Translations under genes and position numbers: made by a program
Part shown: positions 8,962-17,930 of the stretch, piece after piece
How the letters are laid out: every line of letters begins with the position of its first letter
Position numbering within the stretch: position 1 is the first letter of the stretch
Assembly: GCF_001422725.1 (NCBI RefSeq)
Contig: NZ_LMMA01000036.1
Coordinates: forward strand, 196,274 to 260,273
Direction: 5' to 3'
Length of the DNA stretch: 64,000 nt
Source of the DNA: Flavobacterium sp. Leaf82
GTDB taxonomy: Bacteria > Bacteroidota > Bacteroidia > Flavobacteriales > Flavobacteriaceae
The notes under the pieces: generated by a model
Seen by the model: only the letters and a program-made list of their open reading frames with translations
The model's database searches: none
Told to the model about the DNA's origin: nothing

Positions 8962-9562
8962 TATTACCGAAAATCAAAAAATGATTATAAATACAGTCAA
9001 AAGCATAAACAGCGCCTTGTATAATTTCATCTCCACAGTTATTTTCTTCCTCATAAGCAGTAAACTCATTTAAGAAATTTTTCCAGTAACTTCCGGTTTT
9101 ATTTCCATAACCCGTAAAATAAGAAACTCCTTGCTGTTGATCTAATCCCGGAACAGTTTCTACATTTTTCAAAATAAATCTTCCGCCAAGTGTAGATCCT
9201 TCAACAACATACAATATGCCAAGTGCAAATGGAATATTTATGTCCTCTTTTTTGAAAACAGAAACATTTTTATCTTTTTTATATTTCAAAAAAGAAAGAT
9301 CGGTATCAATTAAATGCGTTTTTTCTCTTTCTTTTAAGTCTGAAATAATATTTTCAAGTAAAGGATAAATGGTTTTCTCAATACCAGAATGTACATCATG
9401 CATCAAAGATAAATAATGACAATAATCGTTTATCTCCATTTTTGGAGAAAGTATAGAGGCTGAAACCGGAAGGCTTTCAAGATTTTTGTGTGCTGTTGCT
9501 GTTTGAGATTTTAGTTTTTCTAAAAAATCAGCAGCTATAGGAATATCCAAATTTTTAGTCAT
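8951..9562 (-). CDS. bphO: Heme oxygenase (biliverdin-forming, BphO-like)
   Basis: Cleaves heme to biliverdin, CO and iron; here it supplies the chromophore for the bacteriophytochrome. The 203-residue protein has His25 in TATAHKNLE, the proximal heme ligand position, and the distal helix with VEGSTLGGRFI, whose glycines are conserved in the family. The 3' end overlaps the phytochrome start by 11 bp, which implies one transcript and coupled translation. An iron-scavenging role is not excluded, but the linkage points to chromophore synthesis. The 340 bp upstream (9563-9902) contain only the terminator of the next gene and no recognisable promoter motif. Confidence 0.94.
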   Translation of the reverse strand: MTKNLDIPIAADFLEKLKSQTATAHKNLESLPVSASILSPKMEINDYCHYLSLMHDVHSGIEKTIYPLLENIISDLKEREKTHLIDTDLSFLKYKKDKNVSVFKKEDINIPFALGILYVVEGSTLGGRFILKNVETVPGLDQQQGVSYFTGYGNKTGSYWKNFLNEFTAYEEENNCGDEIIQGAVYAFDCIYNHFLIFGNNEN

Positions 9563-9837
9563 TGCAGAGTCTGATAATAATTTAACTGTAAGATATATTA
9601 ACGCTTTTTTATTTAAATACGTGTAAAATATCAGTATTTGGTAAAAGTAATATTTTTATTGATTAAAAAATATCTTCCAAATTAAACTTTAGACAATCGT
9701 TTTACGACTATTAATTTACCTAACAGCCTATTTTCTAATACTAACAAGTCGAAATCCCATCTGTATTAAGCCAGATTAAAGGTTTGGCATAAAATGACAG
9801 ATTTTAGCTGTTTTAAATTATTATATTTTGTTTAAAG

Positions 9838-9888
9838 AAAAAGCCATACCAATCTTAAAAATTTCAAGATCGATATGGCTTTTTTTGA
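9838..9888 (-). terminator. Rho-independent terminator of the hydrolase pair
   Basis: An imperfect hairpin (AAAGCCATACC...AATCTT with AAGATCGATATGGCTTT) sits 15 bp beyond the stop of the 9903-10841 gene and has T-rich sequence on both sides. It most likely ends the transcript of the two alpha/beta hydrolase genes. Confidence 0.75.
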
Positions 9889-9902
9889 ATTAAATAATCA
9901 GA

Positions 9903-10841
9903 CTATTTTTTTAGAAATTTAATAAACTCTTCATTAAATTTATCTTTTTCTTCTACGAACAAAGCATGTCCGCTTTTCTCAAACGGAACTAAAACAGAAC
10001 CCGCAATTGCTTTATTCATTTGTTCTGCCAATGCAAAAGAAACAATCTTATCTTCTTTAGCATTAAAAATTAAAGTAGGCACTTTTATCTTAGGCAAATC
10101 ACCTCTTAAATCTTCGTCACGCAAAGCAATCAAAGCCTGCTCCATGGCATATGGCGAAGACTGCATTTCGATACCGCCCAGCCACGCACCAATTCCAGGA
10201 GAAACCGATGTTGCTGACAAGGTAAAATAACCACCAATTGCTGCCAATAAAGCCGGACGATCAGAGTTGTTTAAGTTTACCCATTGCGTAATATCGTCTT
10301 TCGTAAAAAACGGATAAGGATAATCGGCTTTTTTAGTATGGCAAGGCGCTGCAGCTGCAAATAAAGCAAGTTTATTAACGTGCGCTCCGTCATATTTTGC
10401 TACATAATGCAAAGCGATTGCGCCACCCATCGAGTGTCCGCCAATTGCTGCATCCTTAATATCCAGTTTATCTAAAACCGTTTTAATGTCTGATGCAAAC
10501 TGGTCATAATTGTACTTACCGTAAGGTTTATCAGATTGTCCAAATCCTCTTAAAGTAATCCCTATTACACGATAACCCGCTTTTACCAAAGCGCTATATT
10601 GGTATTCCCACATGGCATCGCTTAACGGATATCCGTGAATTAAAACTACTGGTTGTCCGTCTCCAACATCTGTAATATGCAACCTTACATTAGGTTCTAC
10701 TTCGATATATTCTGCTCTTGCACCGGTTGTTGCAACTTTATTTTCTTCGGTTTTATCTTCTTTTTGTTTTGCACAAGATGATAATAACGTTACTGATACA
10801 ACGACCAATAACAGGTTTTCTATTTTTTTTATAGTATTCAT
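9903..10841 (-). CDS. Alpha/beta hydrolase lipoprotein (GHSMGG type)
   Basis: Serine hydrolase of 312 residues. The N-terminal signal peptide has a lipobox-like LLSSC, so it is probably anchored in the cell envelope. The core fold shows the oxyanion strand VVLIHGYPLS, the nucleophile elbow GGHSMGGAI, an acid residue in FNAKEDKIV and the catalytic His in KSGHALFVEE. The sequence resembles the chloroperoxidase/epoxide-hydrolase-like branch; the true substrate is unknown. It lies 18 bp downstream of a second hydrolase gene on the same strand. The pair sits below a candidate sigma-54 promoter at 11886-11901, beside two sigma-54 activator genes. Confidence 0.86.
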   Translation of the reverse strand: MNTIKKIENLLLVVVSVTLLSSCAKQKEDKTEENKVATTGARAEYIEVEPNVRLHITDVGDGQPVVLIHGYPLSDAMWEYQYSALVKAGYRVIGITLRGFGQSDKPYGKYNYDQFASDIKTVLDKLDIKDAAIGGHSMGGAIALHYVAKYDGAHVNKLALFAAAAPCHTKKADYPYPFFTKDDITQWVNLNNSDRPALLAAIGGYFTLSATSVSPGIGAWLGGIEMQSSPYAMEQALIALRDEDLRGDLPKIKVPTLIFNAKEDKIVSFALAEQMNKAIAGSVLVPFEKSGHALFVEEKDKFNEEFIKFLKK

Positions 10842-10859
10842 TTTTATATTTTAAGATTT

Positions 10860-11846
10860 TTATTTTTTGAAAAGGTATTTTTTAAGTTCAGCCGCAGCAT
10901 GAACAAATAAAGATTTTGTCTGAGGAATATGCGCCAACGGATTCAACAATCCAAAATCATGAATGGTTCCGTTATAGCGAATCGTAGTTACGGTAACTCC
11001 TGCTTCGTCCAGTTTTCGTCCAAAAGCTTCTCCTTCATCACGAAGAACATCCGCTTCGGCAACCTGAATTAACGTAGGAGGAAAATCTTTAAGCTGTTCT
11101 AAAGTTGCATTTAGCGGAGAAGCATAAATTTGTTCGCGTTCTGCCGGATCTGTGGTATACAAATCGTACATCCATTTCATTAAAGAAGTCGTCAGGAAAC
11201 GGTTTTCTCCAAATTGTTTATAAGAATCCGTATCAAATTTTGCTGCAACAATTGGCCAGAACAATACAAGAGATTGTAATTTGGGTCCGTTATTTTCTAT
11301 TGCTTTCAACGCAGTTACTGCTGTCATGTTTCCGCCAACACTGTTTCCTACTATAGAAATTGTGGTTCCGTCAACATTAATTTCGTTTCCGTTTGCTGCA
11401 ATCCATTTTGTAGCGGCATAGATTTCGTTTACAGCCTGCGGATATTTTGCGTCAGGAGTTGGTGTATAATTCACAAAAATTCCTGTGGCTCCGGATAAAA
11501 CAACAAGATCTCTAACCATGCGTTTGTGTGTTGGGTAATCGCCTAAAACCCATCCTCCACCGTGAATAAAGATAAAAGCAGGAAGCGTTTCTTTGTTCCC
11601 TTCCGGTTCAACAATATTCAGTTTTATCGTAAAACCGTCTTGTTCGATAGCTTTCTCAGATTCCTGAATTCCGGAATAATCTACGTCTACAGATTTTTGT
11701 GCCCCAACCAAAACTTCTCTTGCATCCAGTGGTGACAAAGATTCTAGTGGAACTCCGCCAGAATTTAGCGCTTTTAAAAAAACTTTAATTTCTCTCGATA
11801 TTGCAATATCATCTGCAACCGGAACTGTACTTTGATTTGTGTTCAT
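10860..11846 (-). CDS. Alpha/beta hydrolase of the hormone-sensitive-lipase (GDXG) family
   Basis: Esterase-like enzyme of 328 residues without a signal peptide, so probably cytoplasmic. It carries the family oxyanion motif HGGGWVLGD, the nucleophile in GNSVGGNM, the acid residue in QVAEADVLRDEGE and the catalytic His in GTIHDFGLL. Typical substrates are short acyl esters. It is first in a two-gene operon with the lipoprotein hydrolase. The 342-bp gap upstream (11847-12188) contains a -24/-12-like element about 40 bp before the start and a palindrome further upstream; the same layout is found before the amidohydrolase gene at 19826. Confidence 0.88.
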   Translation of the reverse strand: MNTNQSTVPVADDIAISREIKVFLKALNSGGVPLESLSPLDAREVLVGAQKSVDVDYSGIQESEKAIEQDGFTIKLNIVEPEGNKETLPAFIFIHGGGWVLGDYPTHKRMVRDLVVLSGATGIFVNYTPTPDAKYPQAVNEIYAATKWIAANGNEINVDGTTISIVGNSVGGNMTAVTALKAIENNGPKLQSLVLFWPIVAAKFDTDSYKQFGENRFLTTSLMKWMYDLYTTDPAEREQIYASPLNATLEQLKDFPPTLIQVAEADVLRDEGEAFGRKLDEAGVTVTTIRYNGTIHDFGLLNPLAHIPQTKSLFVHAAAELKKYLFKK

Positions 11847-11885
11847 GATTTATAATTTAATTATTAATGGTTTCATGAATAAAAG

Positions 11886-11901
11886 TTCAAAGAGCATTCC
11901 T
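11886..11901 (-). promoter_or_regulatory. Candidate sigma-54 (-24/-12) promoter of the hydrolase operon
   Basis: On the minus strand the sequence reads AGGAATGCTCTTTGAA: GG in the -24 box and TTGA in the -12 box, ten bases apart. It departs from the consensus (TGGCAC-N5-TTGCA), notably in the C of the -12 GC. It would place the transcript start near 11876, about 30 nt before the ATG. The support is the parallel element at 19901-19916 with the same spacing to a shared palindrome. Confidence 0.45.
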
Positions 11902-11957
11902 TTATTTTAAATAACTGATTTATAGGTTTTTAAAAATAAATACAATTTCTATTTTTG

Positions 11958-11969
11958 ACGATATATCAT
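11958..11969. promoter_or_regulatory. Candidate upstream activator site (ACGATATATCAT)
   Basis: A near-perfect 12-bp palindrome 56 bp upstream of the putative -24/-12 element. The sister site ACGATATATCGT at 19974-19985 is fully palindromic and lies 57 bp upstream of its own -24/-12 element. The position is right for an enhancer bound by a Fis-type sigma-54 activator, two of which are encoded next door. Confidence 0.45.
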
Positions 11970-12188
11970 AGATTTACAGTTTGTTTTTTAAAATTAATAG
12001 CTTTAGTTTTAACGGGATTAAATTATACAGATATAAAAAGGCTTGAGCCAAAATAGTAAAGTTTAGCTAAAACCGGAGTCTATTGAAAATTTGTATTTCA
12101 ATTCTTATATCTAAAAAAAAATTGAGATTAAATACTAAATGAAAAACTGCGAAAATCAGTTTATCCCGCTCAAATCCGTGGGAAAAAA

Positions 12189-13769
12189 CTACTCTAAAAA
12201 ATGCTGTTTTTTAATACCGAGTTTCTGCATTTTAGAAATTAATGTAGTCGATGGAATTTCTAGTTTTACGGCAGCACCATTTGGACCGGAGATTCTGCCA
12301 TTGCATAATTTTATGATTTTTAGAATATATTCTTTTTCCATTTCTTTCAGGGACTTAATCTGAAATTCAGAATAAACCTCAGAAGCCAGAATTTTTTCAT
12401 TATCTGATAAAAAACTCACCTCATTAATTACAGATCCATCTGCTAAAAGAATACTTCTTTCTATGCAATGTTCTAATTCTCTAATGTTTCCAGGCCAGGA
12501 ATAATGTATGATTTCTTTTAAGGCATTTGCCGATAAGGTCTTGTTTTTATTTTTAGTACCGGAATGTTTATTCAAAAAATGCCCGCATAAATCCGGAATA
12601 TCATCTTTACGGTTTCGAAGTGGCGGAATGGTGATTGGAAAAATATTTAATCTATAAAACAAGTCTTTTCTAAAACGTCCCTGCTGCATTTCTACAGGCA
12701 AATCCCTATTGGTTGCGGCAATAATTCGAACATTTACTTTTATGGCTTTTTTACCACCAATACGGTCAAATTCTTTTTCCTGCAACACACGCAATAATTT
12801 AGTTTGCATTTCAAGCGGAAGATCCCCTATTTCATCTAAAAATAAAGTTCCGTTATTGGCCAATTCAAATTTTCCAATTCGTTTTTCTATCGCTCCCGTA
12901 AAACTTCCTTTTTCATGTCCAAAAAGTTCGCTTTCGATTAAATGTACCGGAATTGCAGCACAATTAACCTTAATCATTGGTTTCTCGCTTCTGGCAGAAT
13001 TAGTGTGAATTTCGCTGGCTACAACTTCTTTTCCTGTTCCGCTTTCGCCAAGGATAAGTACGCCGCTGTCTGATGGCGCAACCTGATTTATAAGGATTTT
13101 TATCTTTTTTATAGCATCACTGCTTCCAATAATTTTCGAGTTGTTTTCGTCTTTTTGAATATTTGAAACACTTGATCTGAATGAATTTAGAGAGAATAAT
13201 TTTTGATCGCTATTTTCTATTTTCCGGGTAATTAAAATATTCGAAACAGCCAATGCTATTGGCAATGTCAGGGCTTTTAGTAAACGCATTGCGTTTCTAT
13301 CCAGAGTTTGTGGCTTTTTGAAAAAGAGAAATAAAATCGAAGGATTATTTTTGTGATATTCTAAAGGTAAAATAACCAATTCGCGTATCCCAAATACGGT
13401 GGTATTGGCTATAAAAGAAGGTACCACAATTTTTTTTTGCTGTGGTAAAATCAAGTCAATCATAATGGGATCAGCAGATTGAAGCGCTTCATTAAAATAA
13501 CAATCGGCTACATCATACAATAATCCCTGATGTAATTTTGCAATTTTTTGATCGCTATGAAAAAACAATTCATATTGTTTTTCATGCTGATCTGTAGTTC
13601 CTATTGCCAGAAAATCAAATCCCAAAATGTCTTTTAATTCCTGATTTACAACCGATAAAAATTCATCATAATTAGAACAGCGCGCAAAACTATTGCTGAG
13701 AGAAAGCAAAAGAAAATGTTCACTTTCGCTTTCCTGCATTGCTTTCAACGCGGTTTCAGTTTTGTTCAT
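12189..13769 (-). CDS. Sigma-54-dependent activator with GAF sensor (GAF-AAA+-Fis HTH)
   Basis: Enhancer-binding activator of 526 residues. A GAF-like sensor covers about residues 15-175. The AAA+ domain (about 215-450) has Walker A GESGTGKE, Walker B FLDEIGD and the sigma-54 contact loop as GSFTGA (Ser in place of the usual Ala). A Fis-type HTH lies at 480-520 (GPNGAAVKLEIPSTTLISKM). With no receiver domain it should respond to a small ligand or partner through GAF. It follows the NtrC-type regulator gene by about 130 bp and probably acts on nearby sigma-54 promoters such as those at 11886 and 19901 (inference). Confidence 0.92.
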   Translation of the reverse strand: MNKTETALKAMQESESEHFLLLSLSNSFARCSNYDEFLSVVNQELKDILGFDFLAIGTTDQHEKQYELFFHSDQKIAKLHQGLLYDVADCYFNEALQSADPIMIDLILPQQKKIVVPSFIANTTVFGIRELVILPLEYHKNNPSILFLFFKKPQTLDRNAMRLLKALTLPIALAVSNILITRKIENSDQKLFSLNSFRSSVSNIQKDENNSKIIGSSDAIKKIKILINQVAPSDSGVLILGESGTGKEVVASEIHTNSARSEKPMIKVNCAAIPVHLIESELFGHEKGSFTGAIEKRIGKFELANNGTLFLDEIGDLPLEMQTKLLRVLQEKEFDRIGGKKAIKVNVRIIAATNRDLPVEMQQGRFRKDLFYRLNIFPITIPPLRNRKDDIPDLCGHFLNKHSGTKNKNKTLSANALKEIIHYSWPGNIRELEHCIERSILLADGSVINEVSFLSDNEKILASEVYSEFQIKSLKEMEKEYILKIIKLCNGRISGPNGAAVKLEIPSTTLISKMQKLGIKKQHFLE

Positions 13770-13903
13770 AAGTCAGTTGAATCTTTTGTTTTAGAATAAA
13801 ACGTAAATTTAATAGCAATCTCGGTTTTCAAACGGATTAAATGTAATAAATATTCAAAACAGTTTTTGCCGTTATTATTACTGAATATTCAATTTTGCAA
13901 GCT

Positions 13904-15277
13904 TTAAAAATATCCTTGTTTGATTTTTAGTTTTTTGATTTTTGAGAATAAAGTCGAAGGCGATATTTTTAATAATTCAGCTGCTCCGCCTGCGCCATAA
14001 ACTTTACCGTTGCAAAGGTTTAAAGCGTTCATAATATGTTCGCGCTCCATATCCTCCATCGATAAAATACCGTTATCTATTTCTTTTTTTTGCGTTGGGA
14101 AATCTTGCATCATATCAAATTCATTGATTTCGTTTCCGGCTGTCAATAAAATACTTCTCTCGATCAAATGTTCCAGTTCGCGTATGTTTCCCGGCCAGTT
14201 ATAATCTTGTAATTGCTGCAAGGCTTTCGCCGAAATTTTATTGATATTTCGTTTGGATTGTACCGCAAATTTCTGAAGAAAATAATACGCTAATTCCTCA
14301 ATATCTTCTTTACGATCGCGCAAAGGCGGCAATTCTAACGGAAATACATTTAAACGATAATACAAATCGAGTCTAAATCTTCCCTCTGCAACTTCAGACG
14401 GGAGACATCTGTTTGTGGCTGCAATAATTCTGACATTCAATTTAATTGTTGCATCTCCGCCCAGTCTTTCTATTTCTTTTTCCTGTAAAACCCTCAGCAA
14501 TTTTACTTGCGAATCTAAAGGCAATTCGCCTATTTCGTCTAAAAAAATGGTTCCGCCATTGGCTTGTTCAAATTTCCCGATTCTTAAATTATCTGCTCCG
14601 GTAAAAGCGCCTTTTTCATGACCAAACAATTCAGATTCTATCAATGATTCCGGCAATGCAGCACAATTTACAACAACCAATGGTTTAGTATTATTGGCGG
14701 ATAAAGCATGAATTAAATGCGCAATTTTTTCTTTTCCGGTTCCGCTTTCTCCCAAAATCATAACCGAAGTTTCTGTTGGCGCAACGATTTCGATCTTCTG
14801 GATTAAATCAAGGAGTTTTTTATTTTTACCAATAATCTCCAGATTTTTATTTTCTTTTAAAGGCTTTTTCTTGTCTTTGTTTTCTACTGCATTTCCTTTT
14901 TCGAAATTGTATTTATAACGGGCAATATCAAGCATTACAAACAAATCGCGTTCTCGAAACGGCTTGACCAAAAAACCATAAGGCTGGGTTTCTTTTACGG
15001 CATTTAAAATGGAATGATTGGTATTTGCCGAAATGTATAAAAACGGAATTTTCTTTTTTTCTAATTCCCATGCAAGATCAATTCCGGTAAGATCACCTTT
15101 GAGGATAATATCGAGCAAAACCCAATTTGGTTTTTCTGAAGCGATCAAAACACGCGCTTCATCGACAGACGCAGCAATTCCACAAACTTCATAGCCGGCT
15201 TTCATCAGAATAATTTTTAAATCATTCGCAACAATAAATTCATCTTCGACTATTAATATTTTCTCACTCATTTTCAA
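13904..15277 (-). CDS. NtrC-family sigma-54 response regulator (REC-AAA+-Fis HTH)
   Basis: Response regulator of 457 residues. The receiver domain (1-120) has its phosphoacceptor at Asp56 (VLLDIILKG) and Lys in FLVKPF. The AAA+ domain (about 145-380) has GESGTGKE, the canonical GAFTGA loop and FLDEIGELP. A Fis HTH follows (GAGGAAELLKISPSTLFSKI), closely similar to the HTH of the GAF-type activator downstream, so the two may recognise the same sites. Its start is 5 bp from the stop of the HWE kinase at 15283-16296, which is its likely phosphodonor. It is expected to activate sigma-54 promoters. Confidence 0.93.
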   Translation of the reverse strand: MKMSEKILIVEDEFIVANDLKIILMKAGYEVCGIAASVDEARVLIASEKPNWVLLDIILKGDLTGIDLAWELEKKKIPFLYISANTNHSILNAVKETQPYGFLVKPFRERDLFVMLDIARYKYNFEKGNAVENKDKKKPLKENKNLEIIGKNKKLLDLIQKIEIVAPTETSVMILGESGTGKEKIAHLIHALSANNTKPLVVVNCAALPESLIESELFGHEKGAFTGADNLRIGKFEQANGGTIFLDEIGELPLDSQVKLLRVLQEKEIERLGGDATIKLNVRIIAATNRCLPSEVAEGRFRLDLYYRLNVFPLELPPLRDRKEDIEELAYYFLQKFAVQSKRNINKISAKALQQLQDYNWPGNIRELEHLIERSILLTAGNEINEFDMMQDFPTQKKEIDNGILSMEDMEREHIMNALNLCNGKVYGAGGAAELLKISPSTLFSKIKKLKIKQGYF

Positions 15278-15282
15278 TCTTC

Positions 15283-16296
15283 TTACTCTTTTTTATGCTT
15301 TTTTGCTGCCTTGAAATTTATAGTAATCGTCAGCCCGTTTTTGTTTTCAATATTGAATGTTCCATCAACTTGTGAACTTAAACCGTGCATTAAATTCATG
15401 CCCAGCGAGTTTCTGTTTTTTAACTCAAAATGTTCCGGAACTCCTACTCCATTATCTGAAATTATCAATTGATAGGTTTCATTTTCTATTTTCTTTAACC
15501 TGATATTTACTTCGCCCTGAATCATTTCTGGATAAGCATATTTTATGGCGTTTACAATGGCTTCGTTTAAAATTAATCCTAACGGAATCGCCTGAGAAAT
15601 ATCTAATTCGACACATTCGATATCGAGTTTATAGGATATTTTTTTATCTGTATTAAAAGCGCCTTTCAAATAATTTACCAACTCCGGAATGTACCAGCAC
15701 ATATCGATAATTTCGAGATTTTCGCTTTCGTATATTTTCTGATAAATAAGCGAAATGGCATTCATTCTGTGCTGACTGTCTTGTATCGCCAAAAGCGCAT
15801 CTTTGTTTTCCAGATAAGCTGATTGCGTATTGAGAAGGCTGATCACGATTTGCAAATTGTTTTTTACACGATGGTGCAATTCCTTCAAAAGCCAGTCTTT
15901 TTCTATATATAATTTGTTTAATGCTTCATTTCGTTTGCTGATTTCTTCTTCTTTTAATTGTAAAATCTCAAGGTTGTTTTGCTGTACTTTTCTGGACCTG
16001 AAAAACAATCCCAAAATTATAAATACTAATCCCGGAATTACTATAAAATCATATCTTATTGGGATTATAAGGCTATTTTTTTTCCTGAACTGGTTTTCGT
16101 TTATATTTTTAAAATGAGAAAGAATCGTTAAAAGTGCTTTTTCTGAATGGTTTATTCCGCAGCAAACCTGTGCTTTTATGGTGTTGATTTCGATTTTTCT
16201 GGATTGTGTGCAAACACTTTGATTGGTGATTAATAACGAAATCACAAACCAAAAATGGATATGTATTCTATTAAAACAACACTTTTTGTACATCAT
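15283..16296 (-). CDS. HWE/HisKA_2-type sensor histidine kinase
   Basis: Sensor kinase of 337 residues. A hydrophobic N-terminal segment (about 12-30) and a second one near 84-102 bracket a short, poorly defined extracytoplasmic region with several Cys (CTQ, QVCCGI). The dimerisation/phosphotransfer segment LLKELHHRVKNNLQIVISLL (His at about 143) is typical of HisKA_2. The ATPase domain has LILNEAIVNAIKYAYPE and ISDNGVGVPE. It is 5 bp upstream of the NtrC-type regulator gene, making a two-component pair. The kinase core closely resembles that of the TPR kinase at 20342-22585, so cross-talk is possible. Confidence 0.9.
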   Translation of the reverse strand: MMYKKCCFNRIHIHFWFVISLLITNQSVCTQSRKIEINTIKAQVCCGINHSEKALLTILSHFKNINENQFRKKNSLIIPIRYDFIVIPGLVFIILGLFFRSRKVQQNNLEILQLKEEEISKRNEALNKLYIEKDWLLKELHHRVKNNLQIVISLLNTQSAYLENKDALLAIQDSQHRMNAISLIYQKIYESENLEIIDMCWYIPELVNYLKGAFNTDKKISYKLDIECVELDISQAIPLGLILNEAIVNAIKYAYPEMIQGEVNIRLKKIENETYQLIISDNGVGVPEHFELKNRNSLGMNLMHGLSSQVDGTFNIENKNGLTITINFKAAKKHKKE

Positions 16297-16319
16297 CGCC
16301 GCCGTTTTTGATCAACTCA

Positions 16320-17000
16320 TTATTTAGGATCTACTTTTACCGTTCTATTTTTAAGATAGCAAAAAATCATAAAAATCCCGGGAATCAAAACAGGAACTAA
16401 TCCCCAGTTTTTACCCGCAATAGCGCCTAAAAAACAGCCCAATAAAAATCCTCCAATGGTAACAAATTGTTTTTTAAAGCTTAACTGACTGTTCGAATCT
16501 TTGAATTTTGATTTTAGCAATGTACCAATATCAAGAGCAGCCTGAGTTACATTTCCGGTCATCATGGTTGTTGGTCCGTGTGTTTCTTTGCTGAAAATTT
16601 TTCCAAAAGCATTCTGCAATCCCATGGCAAAAACGATTAACATGGCGATGCAATACATGGTCCATAAATTCTGGATTTCAAGATAATAAAACAAAACAGA
16701 CAATAGGCCGCTTAGTGTTAAAATGCATCCTTCCCAAAATAATATCCTGTATTTTAAGCTGGATTTCGAAGCTATATATCCTCCTATAATTACCGAAAGG
16801 ATAAATATGGGAAATGTTAGTAATTTGATCCAGGCATAAACATCATTTCCGTTAATTACCTGATAGGCAAATACAATAAAGTTACCCGTTACGTGGGCAG
16901 AAAATAAGGTGTCTGCGGCAACAAAAGTCAGTGTATCGCAAAATCCTGCTATACAGGTAAGCAATAATGTAATGTACCAAATGCTTTTAGGCTGCTCCAT
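16320..17000 (-). CDS. YoaK/DUF1275-family membrane protein
   Basis: Inner-membrane protein of 226 residues with about six hydrophobic helices and the family features CDTLTFVAADTLFSAHVTGN near the N-terminus and MMTGNVTQAALD in the middle. DUF1275 proteins have no established biochemical function. The start MEQPKS at 17000 is chosen because the upstream alternative at 17033 would run into the Dps coding region. The stop of Dps is at 17006, only 5 bp away, so it belongs to the Dps-DoxX-amidohydrolase operon as its last gene. Confidence 0.88.
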   Translation of the reverse strand: MEQPKSIWYITLLLTCIAGFCDTLTFVAADTLFSAHVTGNFIVFAYQVINGNDVYAWIKLLTFPIFILSVIIGGYIASKSSLKYRILFWEGCILTLSGLLSVLFYYLEIQNLWTMYCIAMLIVFAMGLQNAFGKIFSKETHGPTTMMTGNVTQAALDIGTLLKSKFKDSNSQLSFKKQFVTIGGFLLGCFLGAIAGKNWGLVPVLIPGIFMIFCYLKNRTVKVDPK

Positions 17001-17005
17001 AATTT

Positions 17006-17479
17006 TTATCTTAAATGTGAACGTAACATCCACGCCATTTTTTCGTGTGTTTCCATCAGTCCTGTGATATAATCGCTTGTTCCTAAATCGTGAAAATCGT
17101 TGGCAAAAACCGTGATATTTTCACGTAAGTGCATGATAATACTTTCGTGATCGATAAGCAATTCTTTGATAAATCCTTTGCTGTCGTTTTTCTCTTTTAT
17201 TTGCTCAGAAAGGTGTGTTAGTTCCAGAAATTCTTTTAATGTTGCTGGTGCATAATGACCTAACATTCTGATTCTCTCTGCAACTCCGTCAATGATTTCG
17301 TCTAATTGCGTGTATTGTTCTTCAAAAAATAAATGTTTATTGTAGAAATCATCTCCTTCAACATTCCAGTGCGATTTTCTGGTTTTGGTGTATAGAATGA
17401 ATTCATCTGCCAGGATCTGACATAACGAATTTACTACTTTTGAGATGTTTTCCTGCTTGATTCCAATTTGAGTTTCCAT
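17006..17479 (-). CDS. dps: Dps-family ferritin-like protein
   Basis: DNA-binding/iron-storage protein from starved cells, 157 residues, the usual family length. The four-helix bundle carries the ferroxidase ligands in KSHWNVEGDDFYNKHLFFEE and DEIIDGVAERIRMLG. It oxidises Fe(II) with peroxide, stores ferric iron and protects DNA. The start is 2 bp downstream of the DoxX stop, so it is inside an operon of amidohydrolase, DoxX, Dps and YoaK-like genes, which suggests induction under stress. A sigma-54-like promoter candidate lies upstream of the operon at 19901. Confidence 0.93.
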   Translation of the reverse strand: METQIGIKQENISKVVNSLCQILADEFILYTKTRKSHWNVEGDDFYNKHLFFEEQYTQLDEIIDGVAERIRMLGHYAPATLKEFLELTHLSEQIKEKNDSKGFIKELLIDHESIIMHLRENITVFANDFHDLGTSDYITGLMETHEKMAWMLRSHLR

Positions 17480-17481
17480 GC

Positions 17482-17919
17482 TTAATTGCTTTGTATTAAT
17501 GAATTTAAAATGTAATAATCTACTGAATAGTTGCCTGCTCCTAATGCGAGTAAAAACAATAATGTGATGGTATAGATGTACGGAACGTCCCTGACTTCAA
17601 GAGAATCTTTTTTATGCACGATAAAATAACCTACGGCTGTAACGCCAATTGTGGGCAAAAGAAACAAACGGGTTCCTAATCCCAACACTAAAAAAACAGG
17701 CACAACGGTATCTGAAAATGCTGCAACGAGACTATTTAGTTTTTCCGGCAAATGAAACGGATTGGGTAAATGTTCGCGTTCTCCGTTTTCTAACTTGAAT
17801 TTTTTCATGCCGTGAACCCGAAACAATTCAATAGCTACTAAAATTCGAAACACCAATAAAGCGATGTTGTTGAAGTCTGACCCAACATCTGAAAAAAGCA
17901 ATAATTTAATTATTTCCAT
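17482..17919 (-). CDS. DoxX-family membrane protein
   Basis: Small inner-membrane protein with four hydrophobic helices; DoxX signatures include ALLVFRILVAIELFRVHGMKK and GLGTRLFLLPTIG. The family is linked to oxidative-stress membrane complexes and quinone or thiosulfate chemistry, without a settled activity. The start MEIIKL at 17919 (145 residues) is preferred: the longer frame from 17952 adds 11 residues and would overlap the amidohydrolase end at 17931. It has 11 bp spacing to the amidohydrolase gene and 2 bp to dps, so it is in the same operon. Confidence 0.88.
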   Translation of the reverse strand: MEIIKLLLFSDVGSDFNNIALLVFRILVAIELFRVHGMKKFKLENGEREHLPNPFHLPEKLNSLVAAFSDTVVPVFLVLGLGTRLFLLPTIGVTAVGYFIVHKKDSLEVRDVPYIYTITLLFLLALGAGNYSVDYYILNSLIQSN

Positions 17920-17930
17920 ATTTTTATGTA

